Notes under the pieces: generated by a model
Told to the model about the DNA's origin: nothing
The model's input: the letters and a program-made list of their open reading frames with translations, nothing else
The model's database searches: none
Program-made: the position numbers and the translations under genes
Shown: piece by piece, positions 8,184-17,879 of the stretch
How the letters are laid out: each line of letters opens with the position of its first letter
Numbering within the stretch: position 1 is the first letter of the stretch
Assembly (NCBI GenBank): GCA_014860625.1
Contig: JACZJJ010000022.1
Coordinates: forward strand, 1-64,000
Origin: Bacteroidales bacterium
GTDB lineage: Bacteria; Bacteroidota; Bacteroidia; Bacteroidales; FEN-979
Direction: 5' to 3'
Length of the DNA stretch: 64,000 bases

Positions 8184-9632
8184 ATGGGATCTGACAGTAA
8201 CAACATTATTGACGCTTACACCTCAGGTGAATACAAATACGGCTTTCATACCGACATCGAGACTGAATATGCTCCTATTGGGTTGAATGAAGATACCGTT
8301 CGATACATCTCCGCCCAAAAAAACGAACCCGCATTCCTGCTTGAATATCGTCTGAAAGCATACCGTCATTGGCTTACGATGAAAATGCCAACATGGCCTC
8401 ACCTGGAGATACCTCCAATCGACTATCAGGGTATCATCTATTATGCCGCTCCTAAAAAAAAGAAGGAGCTAAGCAGCCTTGATGAGGTGGATCCCGAGTT
8501 ATTGGAGACCTTCAACAAGCTGGGGATCTCTCTGGAAGAGCAGAAGAAACTCTCCGGCGTTGCCGTGGATGCTGTGATCGACAGTGTTTCGGTGAAAACC
8601 ACCTTTTCTGAGACGCTTGCCAAACACGGAATCATCTTTTGCTCCTTCAGCGAAGCCGTGAAAAATCACCCCGACCTGGTAAAACAGTATATGGGTTCGG
8701 TGGTTCCCTATACGGATAACTTTTTTGCTGCACTGAACTCAGCTGTCTTCAGCGATGGTTCATTCTGTTTCATACCAAAAGGGGTTCGATGCCCTGTTGA
8801 ACTCTCTACCTATTTCCGGATCAACGCAGCAAATACCGGCCAGTTTGAACGAACGCTGATCTTAGCCGAAGAGGGATCCTATGTGAGCTATATGGAGGGA
8901 TGCACTGCTCCGCAACGTGACAAAAACCAGCTGCATGCTGCTGTTGTTGAGATCGTTGCCATGAAAGATGCCCAGGTAAAATATTCCACGGTTCAGAACT
9001 GGTACCCAGGAGATAAGAATGGCAAAGGAGGAATCTACAACTTCGTTACCAAAAGGGGCATCTGTAAGGGGAGCAATTCCAAGATCTCCTGGACACAGGT
9101 GGAGACTGGTTCTGCCATCACCTGGAAATATCCCAGCTGTATCCTTCTGGGAGATAATTCGGTTGGAGAGTTCTATTCGGTAGCAGTGACCAATAATTAC
9201 CAGCAGGCCGATACCGGAACCAAAATGCTGCACCTTGGACGCAACACGAAGAGTACCATCATTTCAAAAGGCATCTCGGCAGGCAGAAGCAACAACTCCT
9301 ACCGCGGATTGGTGCGGATTTCCAAGAATGCGGTCAATTCGCGCAATTACAGTCAGTGCGACTCTCTGTTGCTGGGCGATAAATGCGGGGCACATACCTT
9401 CCCCTACATCCAGACTGAAAACAAATCCTCAATCGTGGAACATGAAGCCACCACTTCCAAAATATCGGAAGATCAGCTGTTCTACTGCCAGCAACGAGGC
9501 ATCGATACAGAGAGTGCCGTTGGTCTCATCGTCAACGGCTACGCCAAAGAGGTACTGAAACAGCTTCCCATGGAGTTTGCCGTGGAAGCACAAAAACTGC
9601 TCTCCATCAGTCTGGAGGGGAGCGTTGGATAA
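8184..9632 (+). CDS. sufB: Fe-S cluster assembly protein SufB
   Basis: '[26 protein letters not shown]...[44 protein letters not shown]'. Confidence 0.97.
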   Translation: MGSDSNNIIDAYTSGEYKYGFHTDIETEYAPIGLNEDTVRYISAQKNEPAFLLEYRLKAYRHWLTMKMPTWPHLEIPPIDYQGIIYYAAPKKKKELSSLDEVDPELLETFNKLGISLEEQKKLSGVAVDAVIDSVSVKTTFSETLAKHGIIFCSFSEAVKNHPDLVKQYMGSVVPYTDNFFAALNSAVFSDGSFCFIPKGVRCPVELSTYFRINAANTGQFERTLILAEEGSYVSYMEGCTAPQRDKNQLHAAVVEIVAMKDAQVKYSTVQNWYPGDKNGKGGIYNFVTKRGICKGSNSKISWTQVETGSAITWKYPSCILLGDNSVGEFYSVAVTNNYQQADTGTKMLHLGRNTKSTIISKGISAGRSNNSYRGLVRISKNAVNSRNYSQCDSLLLGDKCGAHTFPYIQTENKSSIVEHEATTSKISEDQLFYCQQRGIDTESAVGLIVNGYAKEVLKQLPMEFAVEAQKLLSISLEGSVG

Positions 9633-9640
9633 GATAGTAA

Positions 9641-9660
9641 AGACGGGGCATGCCCCGTCT
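9641..9660. repeat. 20-bp perfect palindrome AGACGGGGCATGCCCCGTCT between sufB and sufC
   Basis: Self-complementary; further copies at 28912-28964. Confidence 0.95.
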
Positions 9661-9678
9661 CACATAAAGTAACGTACA

Positions 9679-10428
9679 ATGCTACTGAAAATAACCAACC
9701 TTCACGCCTCCATCAAAGGGAAAGAGATCCTCAAAGGGATCAACCTGGTGGTGAACAAAGGAGAAGTACATGCGATCATGGGCCCCAACGGGACAGGTAA
9801 ATCTACCCTAGCTTCCGTGATTGCCGGCCGGGATGTGTTTGACGTCACCGAAGGAGAGGTTCTGTACAATGCCAAAAACCTGTTGACCCTTTCGGTGGAA
9901 GAGAGAGCAAGAGAGGGGATCTTTCTTGGCTTTCAGTATCCTGTTGAGATTCCGGGAGTTAGCATTACCAACTTCATGCGCACGGCAGTCAATGAGATTC
10001 GCAAGTACCGGGGACTGGACCCCATGGGAGCCGGTGAGTTCCTGAAGATGATGGAGGAGAAGAAAAAGTTGGTTGAGATCACCTCCAACCTCACAAACCG
10101 CAGTGTGAATGAAGGCTTCTCAGGGGGAGAAAAGAAACGCAACGAGATCTTCCAGATGGCGATGCTGGAACCTACCCTGGCTATCCTCGACGAGACCGAC
10201 TCGGGCCTGGACATCGATGCCCTCAGGGTGGTAGCCAATGGCGTAAACAAACTCAGAACATCGGAGAATGGTTTTGTGGTAATAACGCATTATCAGAGAC
10301 TTCTGGATTATATTATCCCCGATTTCGTGCATGTTCTGTTTGAAGGACGTATTGTGAAATCGGGTGGAAAAGAGCTCGCAATGGAATTGGAAGAGAAAGG
10401 GTATGACTGGATCAAACAGCAACTGTAA
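9679..10428 (+). CDS. sufC: Fe-S cluster assembly ATPase SufC
   Basis: Walker A 'GPNGTGKST', 'GFSGGEKKRNEIFQMAMLEPTLAILDETDSGLDIDAL'. Confidence 0.97.
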   Translation: MLLKITNLHASIKGKEILKGINLVVNKGEVHAIMGPNGTGKSTLASVIAGRDVFDVTEGEVLYNAKNLLTLSVEERAREGIFLGFQYPVEIPGVSITNFMRTAVNEIRKYRGLDPMGAGEFLKMMEEKKKLVEITSNLTNRSVNEGFSGGEKKRNEIFQMAMLEPTLAILDETDSGLDIDALRVVANGVNKLRTSENGFVVITHYQRLLDYIIPDFVHVLFEGRIVKSGGKELAMELEEKGYDWIKQQL

Positions 10429-11837
10429 TGGAACCAATGGTGTTAACTCCGATTTCTAAAGAACGGCTGCTGGATCTGTACCAGGAGAACCGCAGCAGTC
10501 TCAGCGCCGATGATTCTCCGGCTGTTCGTGCCAACCGCGAAAAGGCGTTGGACTCTTTTAGGAAACTCGGCTTCCCGGATAAGAAAATGGAGGACTGGAG
10601 AAATACCGACATCTCTAAGAGCCTGGGACTGGCCTATGATTACCCCCTTCAGCCATCCGAAGAAGATGACATGCAAAAGGTCTTCCGCTGCAATATTCCG
10701 CACCTTGATACAGCTGTAATCGGTCAATTGAACGGTTGGTTTGTTTCAAAAGATGTTCCCCTGATGGAACTTGGCAACGGCATCATCATCGGAAGCCTTG
10801 CTGAAGCCATGAAAAAATACCCTCACCTGGTAGAACCTCATCTTGGGAACTATACCGATGTGGAATCCAACGGCTTTGCGGCGCTCAACACGGCATTTGC
10901 CACCGATGGCACATTTATCTATATCCCGGATGGTGTAAAGAGTGAAAAAGCGGTTCAGCTGGTCAATGTAATTCAACATCGTGAGAATATTTTCATCCAG
11001 TCGCGGAACCTGATTATCCTTGGGAAGGAGGCAAAACTCACCGTTGTCCATTGCGACGATTCCTATGACCATCAACCATCCTTCTCCAACATCGTCACGG
11101 AAATTGTGGTTGGCGAAGGGGCTTTTCTCGATCATTACAAGTTGCAGAACCTGAATAACAATTCCACACTGGTAAGTTCTACCTGGTTCCATCTTGAACG
11201 GGAGGCGAAGCTTGAATCCCATTACCTGTCGCTCAATGGCGCGCTGCTTCGGAACAATACCTACGTCAGGTTCAACGGATCGTTTGGGAGTGCAAATATC
11301 TATGGCCTTTACCTGATGGACAACAGACAGCATATCGATAACTACGTGGCTGTCGACCATGCTTCCCCCGACTGTATCAGCAATGAACTTTTCAAAGGCA
11401 TCCTGGATGAGCATGCCACAGGAGTGTTCAACGGTCACATCCTTGTTCAGCGCGATGCGCAGAGAACAAATGCATCCCAGAATAACCGGAACCTGCTCCT
11501 TACCGATACGGCGAAGATCAACTCCAAACCTTTTCTTGAGATTTACAACGACGATGTTAAATGTTCGCATGGCTCCACTACCGGGCAGCTTGATGAGACG
11601 GCCATGTTCTACCTTCGCCAGCGAGGTATAGGGGAGGATAATGCCAGGATGTTGCTGATGTTCGCCTTCGCGGATGAGGTGGTCAGCAAGATCGCTATTG
11701 AACCCTTACGATACCGGATCGAGGATATGGTCAAGAAACGCCTCCAGGGAGAGCTTCAGATTTGTGAACAGTGTGTTCTGCATTGCAGCACGCCGGAACA
11801 TCCGATGGAGTTCAAGATTGACCTCAGCAAAATATAG
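10428..11837 (+). CDS. sufD: Fe-S cluster assembly protein SufD
   Basis: Position after sufC; 'DVKCSHGSTTGQLDETAMFYLRQRGI'. Confidence 0.95.
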   Translation: MEPMVLTPISKERLLDLYQENRSSLSADDSPAVRANREKALDSFRKLGFPDKKMEDWRNTDISKSLGLAYDYPLQPSEEDDMQKVFRCNIPHLDTAVIGQLNGWFVSKDVPLMELGNGIIIGSLAEAMKKYPHLVEPHLGNYTDVESNGFAALNTAFATDGTFIYIPDGVKSEKAVQLVNVIQHRENIFIQSRNLIILGKEAKLTVVHCDDSYDHQPSFSNIVTEIVVGEGAFLDHYKLQNLNNNSTLVSSTWFHLEREAKLESHYLSLNGALLRNNTYVRFNGSFGSANIYGLYLMDNRQHIDNYVAVDHASPDCISNELFKGILDEHATGVFNGHILVQRDAQRTNASQNNRNLLLTDTAKINSKPFLEIYNDDVKCSHGSTTGQLDETAMFYLRQRGIGEDNARMLLMFAFADEVVSKIAIEPLRYRIEDMVKKRLQGELQICEQCVLHCSTPEHPMEFKIDLSKI

Positions 11838-11904
11838 TAGGGAGGTAGGGAAGTAGGGAAGTAGTATAAATTAAATCGTAAATCGTAATTCGTAATTCGT
11901 AAAT
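11835..11904 (+). repeat. Octamer array TAG-TAGGGAGG-TAGGGAAG-TAGGGAAG then heptamers AATCGTA-AATCGTA-ATTCGTA-ATTCGTA-AAT
   Basis: Direct reading; begins at sufD stop codon. Confidence 0.9.
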
Positions 11905-11913
11905 CCCTTCATC

Positions 11914-13131
11914 GTGTTTCCAATAGAAAAAATCAGAGCTGATTTCCCCATCCTGCAGACAAAGGTCTACAACAAACCTCTTGTCTATTTCGACAACGCA
12001 GCAACCACACAGAAGCCAAAACAGGTGATTCAGGCGATTTCCACTTATTACGAGAAAGAGAATTGCAACATCCACCGCGGAGTTCATTTCCTGAGTGTCA
12101 AAGCTACGGAAGCATACGAGGAGGCGCGTTGTGCGATACGGGATTTTATAGGAGCGAAACATGCACATGAAATCATCTTTACACGCGGAACGACCGAAGC
12201 CATTAATCTTGTGGCTTATTCTTTCGGTAAAAAATATATCAGCGCGGGAGATGAAGTGATTACATCGGTGATGGAACACCACTCAAATTTTGTTCCCTGG
12301 CAGCAGATGTGCCTTGAGCAGAAAGCCACCCTGAAATTCATTCCCTTGCTGGAGGATGGCTCTCTGGATATTCCCGCATTCCGGAACCTGATCAGCGAAA
12401 AAACCCGCCTCGTGGCAATTACCCATATCTCCAACGTGCTCGGAACGATCAATCCGATAGAGAAGATCATTGCCATAGCACACGAGAAAGATATTCCGGT
12501 GTTGGTAGACGGGGCGCAGTCTGTGGCGCATACGACGGTGGATGTTCAGTCTCTGGATGCTGATTTTTATTGTTTCAGCGGCCACAAGATGTATGCTCCG
12601 ATGGGTATTGGCGTCCTCTATGGAAAAGAGCACTGGCTTGAAGAGATGCCTCCATACCAGATGGGTGGAGAGATGATCAAAGAGGTCTTTTTTACACACA
12701 CCACATTCAACGAACTTCCTTTTAAGTTTGAAGCCGGTACACCCAATGTGGAAGGAGTCCTGGGCTTGCATACAGCAATCCGGTATATGCTGGATACGGG
12801 AATGGACCGGATTGAAGGTTACGAGCAGGAGCTTCTCGATTATGCCACCCAACGGCTTCTTGGAATTGAAGGCCTTAAGATTTATGGTACCGCAAAACAC
12901 AAAGCCAGCCTGATCTCCTTTCTGATGCACGGCATCCATCCCTATGATGCCGGAATGATCATTGATAAACTGGGGGTTGCTGTTCGTACCGGGCACCATT
13001 GCGCCATGCCACTGATGGAGTACCTGCATATTCCCGGCACCATCAGGGCCTCGTTTGCTTTTTACAACACAAAAGAGGAGATCGACCGGCTGGTTGAAGC
13101 AGTTGTGACAGCAAAGGAGATGCTACTTTAA
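11914..13131 (+). CDS. sufS: Cysteine desulfurase SufS
   Basis: 'YFDNAATTQKP', 'GHKMYAPMGIGVLYGK', 'RTGHHCAMPLM'. Confidence 0.96.
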   Translation: MFPIEKIRADFPILQTKVYNKPLVYFDNAATTQKPKQVIQAISTYYEKENCNIHRGVHFLSVKATEAYEEARCAIRDFIGAKHAHEIIFTRGTTEAINLVAYSFGKKYISAGDEVITSVMEHHSNFVPWQQMCLEQKATLKFIPLLEDGSLDIPAFRNLISEKTRLVAITHISNVLGTINPIEKIIAIAHEKDIPVLVDGAQSVAHTTVDVQSLDADFYCFSGHKMYAPMGIGVLYGKEHWLEEMPPYQMGGEMIKEVFFTHTTFNELPFKFEAGTPNVEGVLGLHTAIRYMLDTGMDRIEGYEQELLDYATQRLLGIEGLKIYGTAKHKASLISFLMHGIHPYDAGMIIDKLGVAVRTGHHCAMPLMEYLHIPGTIRASFAFYNTKEEIDRLVEAVVTAKEMLL

Positions 13132-13186
13132 TTACGAATTACGAATTACGAAGAGCGAAATGCGAATAGCGAATAGCGAACGGCAA
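13131..13186 (+). repeat. Heptamer array (ATTACGA)3-AGAGCGA-AATGCGA-ATAGCGA-ATAGCGA-ACGGCAA
   Basis: Eight units in strict 7-bp phase with change of unit; overlaps sufS stop and GH13 start. Confidence 0.92.
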
Positions 13187-14662
13187 AACCCCACCCTTCT
13201 CCAGGTCAATACCCGCGTTTATCTCACTGAACTCTCCCGGAAGTTGAAACGTGGTACAACCCTCGACGACATCCCCGAAGAGGAGATCGAAAGCTGGGCG
13301 AACGCTGGTTTTGACTGGATTTACATGCTCAGCGTCTGGCAAACCGGCGAAGCAGGAAGGCAGATCTCCCGGTCCAATTCGCAGTGGAGAAGAGAATTTG
13401 AGGAGACACTCGATGACCTGGAAGAATCCGATATCATCGGCTCTGGGTTTGCCATCAAAGAATATAAAGTAACCAGTTCGATCGGAGGAGCAGAGGCCCT
13501 GAAACGGCTGAGGGAGCGGATTGCCGGATATGGCATGAAGCTGATGCTCGATTTTGTGCCCAACCATATGGCCCCCGATCATCCCTGGGTAGAGAATCAC
13601 CCCGATTTTTTCATCAGGGGAACAGAAGCAGACATCCTCCGGGCTCCTGAAAATTTCACATGGATAGACCGAACCCAGGGAGAGCTGGTTCTTGCCTATG
13701 GCCGCGACCCATATTTCTCGGGCTGGCCCGACACCATTCAACTGAATTATGGCAATGTTCACCTACAGGAAGCTATGAAGGAAGAGCTCCTGCAGATTGC
13801 TTCTCAATGTGATGGGGTGCGATGCGACATGGCAATGCTGCTACTCCCGGAAATCTTCGCAAACACCTGGAGTATCCGGGTCGAACCTTTCTGGCCGGAT
13901 GCCATTCAACGGGTAAAAAAGGATGTTCCCGGATTTGTGATGATGGGGGAGGTTTACTGGGACCTTGAGTGGGAGATGCAACAACAGGGCTTCGATTTTA
14001 CCTACGACAAACGGCTATACGATCGCTTGCGTACCCTGGAAGCCACTCCGGTGCGCGACCACCTGAGGGCCGATATCAATTACCAGGAGAGACTGGCCCG
14101 TTTCCTGGAGAATCATGATGAACAGCGGGTTGCACGGGCATTTCCATGGGATCAGCATCAGGCGGCAGCCATTCTTACTTTCCTTACACCCGGACTGAAG
14201 TTTTTCCACAAGGGTGAGTGTCAGGGAAAGAAGGTAAAAATCTCTCCCCATCTGGGACGTGGTCCAGTTGAAAAACCAAACAAAATCACGGAAGCCTTCT
14301 ATGCACAACTTCTCACACTCATAAAAAGACCTCTTTTTCATGAAGGGGAGTGGCAGCTTCTGGAATCTGTACCTGCCTGGGATGAAAATCAAACCAACCA
14401 GGATTTCATTGCTTTCTCATGGGAATATCAGGAATCGAAGGTCGTGGCAATCGTCAATTACGCCTCCTGCCAGGGGCAAGCATTGATTCGACTTCCATTC
14501 GCAGAAATAGTGGGAGAGAGAGTCTCACTGAAGGAGATTTTCGTGGATAACATCTATCACCGTGACGGTACCGAACTGAATCAGCGCGGACTCTATGTTG
14601 ACCTTCCCGGCTGGGGATACCACCTTTTTGAATTACGAATGACGAACCGGAGCGAAGCGTAG
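13160..14662 (+). CDS. Alpha-amylase family glycosyl hydrolase (GH13)
   Basis: GH13 motifs 'LMLDFVPNH', 'GVRCDMAM', 'GEVYW', 'FLENHDEQR'. Confidence 0.9.
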   Translation: MRIANSERQNPTLLQVNTRVYLTELSRKLKRGTTLDDIPEEEIESWANAGFDWIYMLSVWQTGEAGRQISRSNSQWRREFEETLDDLEESDIIGSGFAIKEYKVTSSIGGAEALKRLRERIAGYGMKLMLDFVPNHMAPDHPWVENHPDFFIRGTEADILRAPENFTWIDRTQGELVLAYGRDPYFSGWPDTIQLNYGNVHLQEAMKEELLQIASQCDGVRCDMAMLLLPEIFANTWSIRVEPFWPDAIQRVKKDVPGFVMMGEVYWDLEWEMQQQGFDFTYDKRLYDRLRTLEATPVRDHLRADINYQERLARFLENHDEQRVARAFPWDQHQAAAILTFLTPGLKFFHKGECQGKKVKISPHLGRGPVEKPNKITEAFYAQLLTLIKRPLFHEGEWQLLESVPAWDENQTNQDFIAFSWEYQESKVVAIVNYASCQGQALIRLPFAEIVGERVSLKEIFVDNIYHRDGTELNQRGLYVDLPGWGYHLFELRMTNRSEA

Positions 14663-14722
14663 CTCGGCGAAGCCAATGAGGATTGACGAATTTATATCCC
14701 TTATCCCGTATCGCGTATCATA
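14632..14722 (+). repeat. ATTACGA-ATGACGA, then dispersed element CCGGAGCGAAGCGTAGCTCGGCGAAGCC, then heptamers TATCCCT-TATCCCG-TATCGCG-TATCATA (14695-14722)
   Basis: Direct reading; second copy of the 28-bp element at 29890-29917. Confidence 0.85.
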
Positions 14723-14763
14723 TTACAGAAGTTGTATATTTGCAATCCAAAGTACTTTAACGT

Positions 14764-15195
14764 ATGACTATCTCTGAAATTGAAGCCGAAATTGTCAGTG
14801 AATTCTCCCTCTTCGAAGATTGGATGGATAAATACAATTACCTGATTGAGCTTGGGAAATCACTTCCGGTGATCGATCCGAAATACAAAACGGAGCAGTA
14901 CATCATCTCAGGTTGCCAGTCTCAGGTATGGCTTCATGCAGAGTACAGGGAGGGGAAGGTGGTTTATACGGCTGACAGTGATGCGATTATCACGAAAGGA
15001 ATCGTCAGTCTGCTCATCCGGGTGCTGGCGAATCAATCGCCGAAGGATATTGTGGAGGCCAACCTCGATTTCATCGATACGATAGGCCTTAGAGAACACC
15101 TCTCACCAACCCGCTCCAACGGCCTGAATTCTATGATCAAACAGATGAAACTCTATGCTGTGGTATTCCAGCAGAAGTATGGTGAAAGGTCATGA
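14764..15195 (+). CDS. sufE: SufE family Fe-S cluster assembly protein
   Basis: 'YNYLIELGKSLPVIDPKYKTEQYIISGCQSQVWLHAEYREGKVVYTADSDAIITKGIVSLLIRVL'. Confidence 0.95.
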   Translation: MTISEIEAEIVSEFSLFEDWMDKYNYLIELGKSLPVIDPKYKTEQYIISGCQSQVWLHAEYREGKVVYTADSDAIITKGIVSLLIRVLANQSPKDIVEANLDFIDTIGLREHLSPTRSNGLNSMIKQMKLYAVVFQQKYGERS

Positions 15196-15279
15196 AGTCA
15201 TGAGGTCATGAGGTCATGACTGCCCACTGCCAACTGCCGACTGCCGACTGCCCACTGGCTACTGCCCACTGCCCACTGG
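15189..15279. repeat. Octamers (GTCATGAR)3-GTCATGAC followed by heptamers ACTGCCN (about 9 units)
   Basis: Direct reading; contains the stop codons of both convergent flanking genes. Confidence 0.92.
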
Positions 15280-15468
15280 TTCTTCCGGTACAATGATCCA
15301 GGCGATAATGTAGGCCAGGAGGCCCATCCCGCCGGCAAAAAACATCACAGCCCATAAAACCCTGAGCAAGACCGGGTCTACTTTGAAATATTCTCCTAGT
15401 CCGCCGCAGACACCACCGATGATCCTGTCTCTTCTTGAACGGTATAATCTTCTTAACTCTTCAGTCAT
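15259..15468 (-). CDS. PspC domain-containing protein
   Basis: 'LRRLYRSRRDRIIGGVCGGLGEYFKVDPVLLRVLWAVMFF'. Confidence 0.92.
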   Translation of the reverse strand: MTEELRRLYRSRRDRIIGGVCGGLGEYFKVDPVLLRVLWAVMFFAGGMGLLAYIIAWIIVPEEPVGSGQ

Positions 15469-15589
15469 GATTTTTGGATTTTGGTTTAGGCCACGAAGAT
15501 AAAAGGAATCGTTACACAGACCAAAACACCTATCGGTGAGTTGCCGGAAATCGTCGTTAAAATGGTTAATTTTGCAGAAAGAAGTATTT

Positions 15590-15907
15590 ATGGACCTGAA
15601 AAAATTCGAAATGGAAAACAAGGTCATCTCTGCCCTGCGGCAGGTATATGACCCTGAAATACCGGTTAACATTTACGACCTTGGTTTGATCTACGATCTG
15701 CGACTGGACGATTCCTTCAATGTGAATGTCCTGATGACGCTCACTACACCCAATTGTCCTGTTGCCGAAGATATGCCCGGAATGGTGAAAAGTGAAATCA
15801 AGTTGATTGAAGGCATCGGGGAGGTGAATGTTGAGTTAACGTTCGAACCTCCCTGGGACATGGAAAAACTGACCGACGAAGCCAAGCTCGAACTCGGCAT
15901 GCTCTAA
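15590..15907 (+). CDS. MIP18/DUF59 family Fe-S assembly protein (SufT-like)
   Basis: 'VISALRQVYDPEIPVNIYDLGLIYDLRLDD...TTPNCPVAEDMPGMVKSEI...EPPWDMEKL'. Confidence 0.9.
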   Translation: MDLKKFEMENKVISALRQVYDPEIPVNIYDLGLIYDLRLDDSFNVNVLMTLTTPNCPVAEDMPGMVKSEIKLIEGIGEVNVELTFEPPWDMEKLTDEAKLELGML

Positions 15908-15951
15908 CCCGTCTAACTTGTCCAACTTGTCCAACTTGTCCAACTTTTCCC
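15908..15951 (+). repeat. 9-bp array CCCGTCTAA-(CTTGTCCAA)3-CTTTTCCC
   Basis: Starts on the base after the TAA stop of the sufT-like gene; same unit family as 8046-8090. Confidence 0.93.
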
Positions 15952-15980
15952 TACCTTTGTCTACCCAAAAACTCCAGCAC

Positions 15981-17879
15981 ATGACCCCTGCAATCGGGCC
16001 GTTATTAGCGAACATTGATTCACCCGACGATCTCAAGAAATTGTCTGTTGAGGAATTGCCGAAACTGTGTGATGAGATCCGTTCGCTGATCATTGATGTG
16101 ATCTCTGTCAACCAGGGTCATCTGGGAGCTAGCCTGGGAACGGTCGACTTGGCTGTTGCGCTTCATTACGTGTTTGACACGCCCAAAGACAAAGTGATTT
16201 GGGATGTAGGGCATCAGGCTTATGCGCATAAAATTCTGACAGGAAGGAAAGGGATGTTCCACACCATCCGGATGTATAAGGGGATCAGTGGATTCCCCAA
16301 GATGTCGGAGAGTGAATACGATGCATTTGGGGTCGGTCACTCCTCCACTTCTATCTCCGCTGCCCTGGGGATGGGCGTTGCAGCCAGACTCAGCGGAAAC
16401 GGTAATCATCATCAGGTAGCTGTGATTGGTGATGGAGCTATGACTGGCGGGATGGCCATGGAGGCTCTCAACAATGCAGGAGTATCCAATGCCAACCTGC
16501 TGGTTATTCTCAATGACAACCAGATCGCCATTGATAAAAATGTTGGTGCCATCAAAGATTACCTGGCTGATATTGTAACCAGCCGGACATATAACAAAAT
16601 CCGTGATAAGATATGGTTCCTCATGGGAGGTGGTACCAAATACGGGAAGAATTCCAGGGCCGTGGTCAAGCAGCTCGGAAATGCGGTAAAATCCTCCATT
16701 TTAACCCGCAGCAACCTGTTTGAAGCTTTTAACTTTCGCTATTTCGGTCCGGTTGATGGGAACGATGTCATCCGTCTCGTGAAGTTGTTGTCGGACCTCA
16801 AGGTTATTCATGGTCCGAAGTTGTTGCACTTGAGTACAGTCAAAGGAAAGGGGTTTGAGAAAGCCGAAAAGGACCAAACGAGTTATCATGCTCCGGGTGT
16901 CTTTGACCGGACTACCGGCGTGATCAAGGAGGATAAATGCCACGGACTGGCTCCCAAGTACCAGACTGTTTTTGGCAGGACGATCATCGAACTGGCTGAG
17001 AAGAATCCTAAGATAGTGGGAGTCACACCAGCTATGGCTTCAGGCTGTTCGCTCAATATTATGATGAACAAGATGCCTGACCGGGCTTTTGACGTGGGCA
17101 TTGCCGAGCAGCATGCGGTCACCTTCTCGGCCGGATTGGCCACCGAAGGATATATCCCGTTTTGTAATATCTACAGTACATTTATGCAACGGGCTTATGA
17201 TCAGGTTATTCACGATGTGGCCCTCCAAAAGCTGCATGTTGTTTTTTGTTTAGACCGGGGCGGACTTGTTGGAGAGGATGGCCCAACTCATCATGGGGCA
17301 TTTGACCTTGCTTATTTGCGCTGCATTCCCAACCTCATCGTGGCCTCACCATTGAATGAAGAGGAGCTTCGAAACCTGATGTATACAGCTCAACATGATG
17401 GCATGGGGCCTTTCGCCATCCGCTATCCCAGGGGAAGAGGGGTGATGCCGCAATGGAAAACCGATTTTCGGCTTCTAAAACCCGGCGTCGGTAGGATGAT
17501 CAGGGAAGGAAAAGAGATAGCGATACTCTCAATCGGTCATGTCGGAAATGAAGTGGTGAAAGCATGTGAAACGCTTGAAAAGGAAGGAGTATCAATTGCC
17601 CATGGGGATATGCGTTTCCTGAAGCCACTGGATGAAGAGCTTTTGCATGCAATTTTAAAAAGCTATAAAACTATTATCACGGTTGAAGACGGAACCATTA
17701 TTGGGGGTCTTGGCAGTGCGGTGATTGAATTCATCAGTGAGCACAATTATGCAGCGAAGGTCAAACGTTTGGGCATCCCCGACCGGTTTGTTGGCCAGGG
17801 ATCACCGGAAGATCTTTACCGGGAATGCGGATTCGACGCACATGGTATTGAAGAGGCTGTGAAAAGTATAAAATTATGA
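15981..17879 (+). CDS. dxs: 1-deoxy-D-xylulose-5-phosphate synthase
   Basis: 'HLGASLGTVDLAVALHYVFDTPKDKVIWDVGHQAYAHKILTGRK', 'GDGAMTGGMAMEALNNAG'; upstream ORF extension MSNLSNLSNFS is translated repeat. Confidence 0.96.
   Translation: MTPAIGPLLANIDSPDDLKKLSVEELPKLCDEIRSLIIDVISVNQGHLGASLGTVDLAVALHYVFDTPKDKVIWDVGHQAYAHKILTGRKGMFHTIRMYKGISGFPKMSESEYDAFGVGHSSTSISAALGMGVAARLSGNGNHHQVAVIGDGAMTGGMAMEALNNAGVSNANLLVILNDNQIAIDKNVGAIKDYLADIVTSRTYNKIRDKIWFLMGGGTKYGKNSRAVVKQLGNAVKSSILTRSNLFEAFNFRYFGPVDGNDVIRLVKLLSDLKVIHGPKLLHLSTVKGKGFEKAEKDQTSYHAPGVFDRTTGVIKEDKCHGLAPKYQTVFGRTIIELAEKNPKIVGVTPAMASGCSLNIMMNKMPDRAFDVGIAEQHAVTFSAGLATEGYIPFCNIYSTFMQRAYDQVIHDVALQKLHVVFCLDRGGLVGEDGPTHHGAFDLAYLRCIPNLIVASPLNEEELRNLMYTAQHDGMGPFAIRYPRGRGVMPQWKTDFRLLKPGVGRMIREGKEIAILSIGHVGNEVVKACETLEKEGVSIAHGDMRFLKPLDEELLHAILKSYKTIITVEDGTIIGGLGSAVIEFISEHNYAAKVKRLGIPDRFVGQGSPEDLYRECGFDAHGIEEAVKSIKL

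Noticed and set aside
10746-11570. Long minus-strand ORF opposite sufD, and similar long antisense ORFs (12283..13029, 30132..30899, 53490..54299)
   Set aside because: Fully antisense to well-supported genes and without recognisable domains; typical shadow ORFs.
15918-15980. N-terminal extension of dxs (MSNLSNLSNFSLPLS...)
   Set aside because: It is the translation of the CTTGTCCAA array; the conserved start is ATG at 15981.
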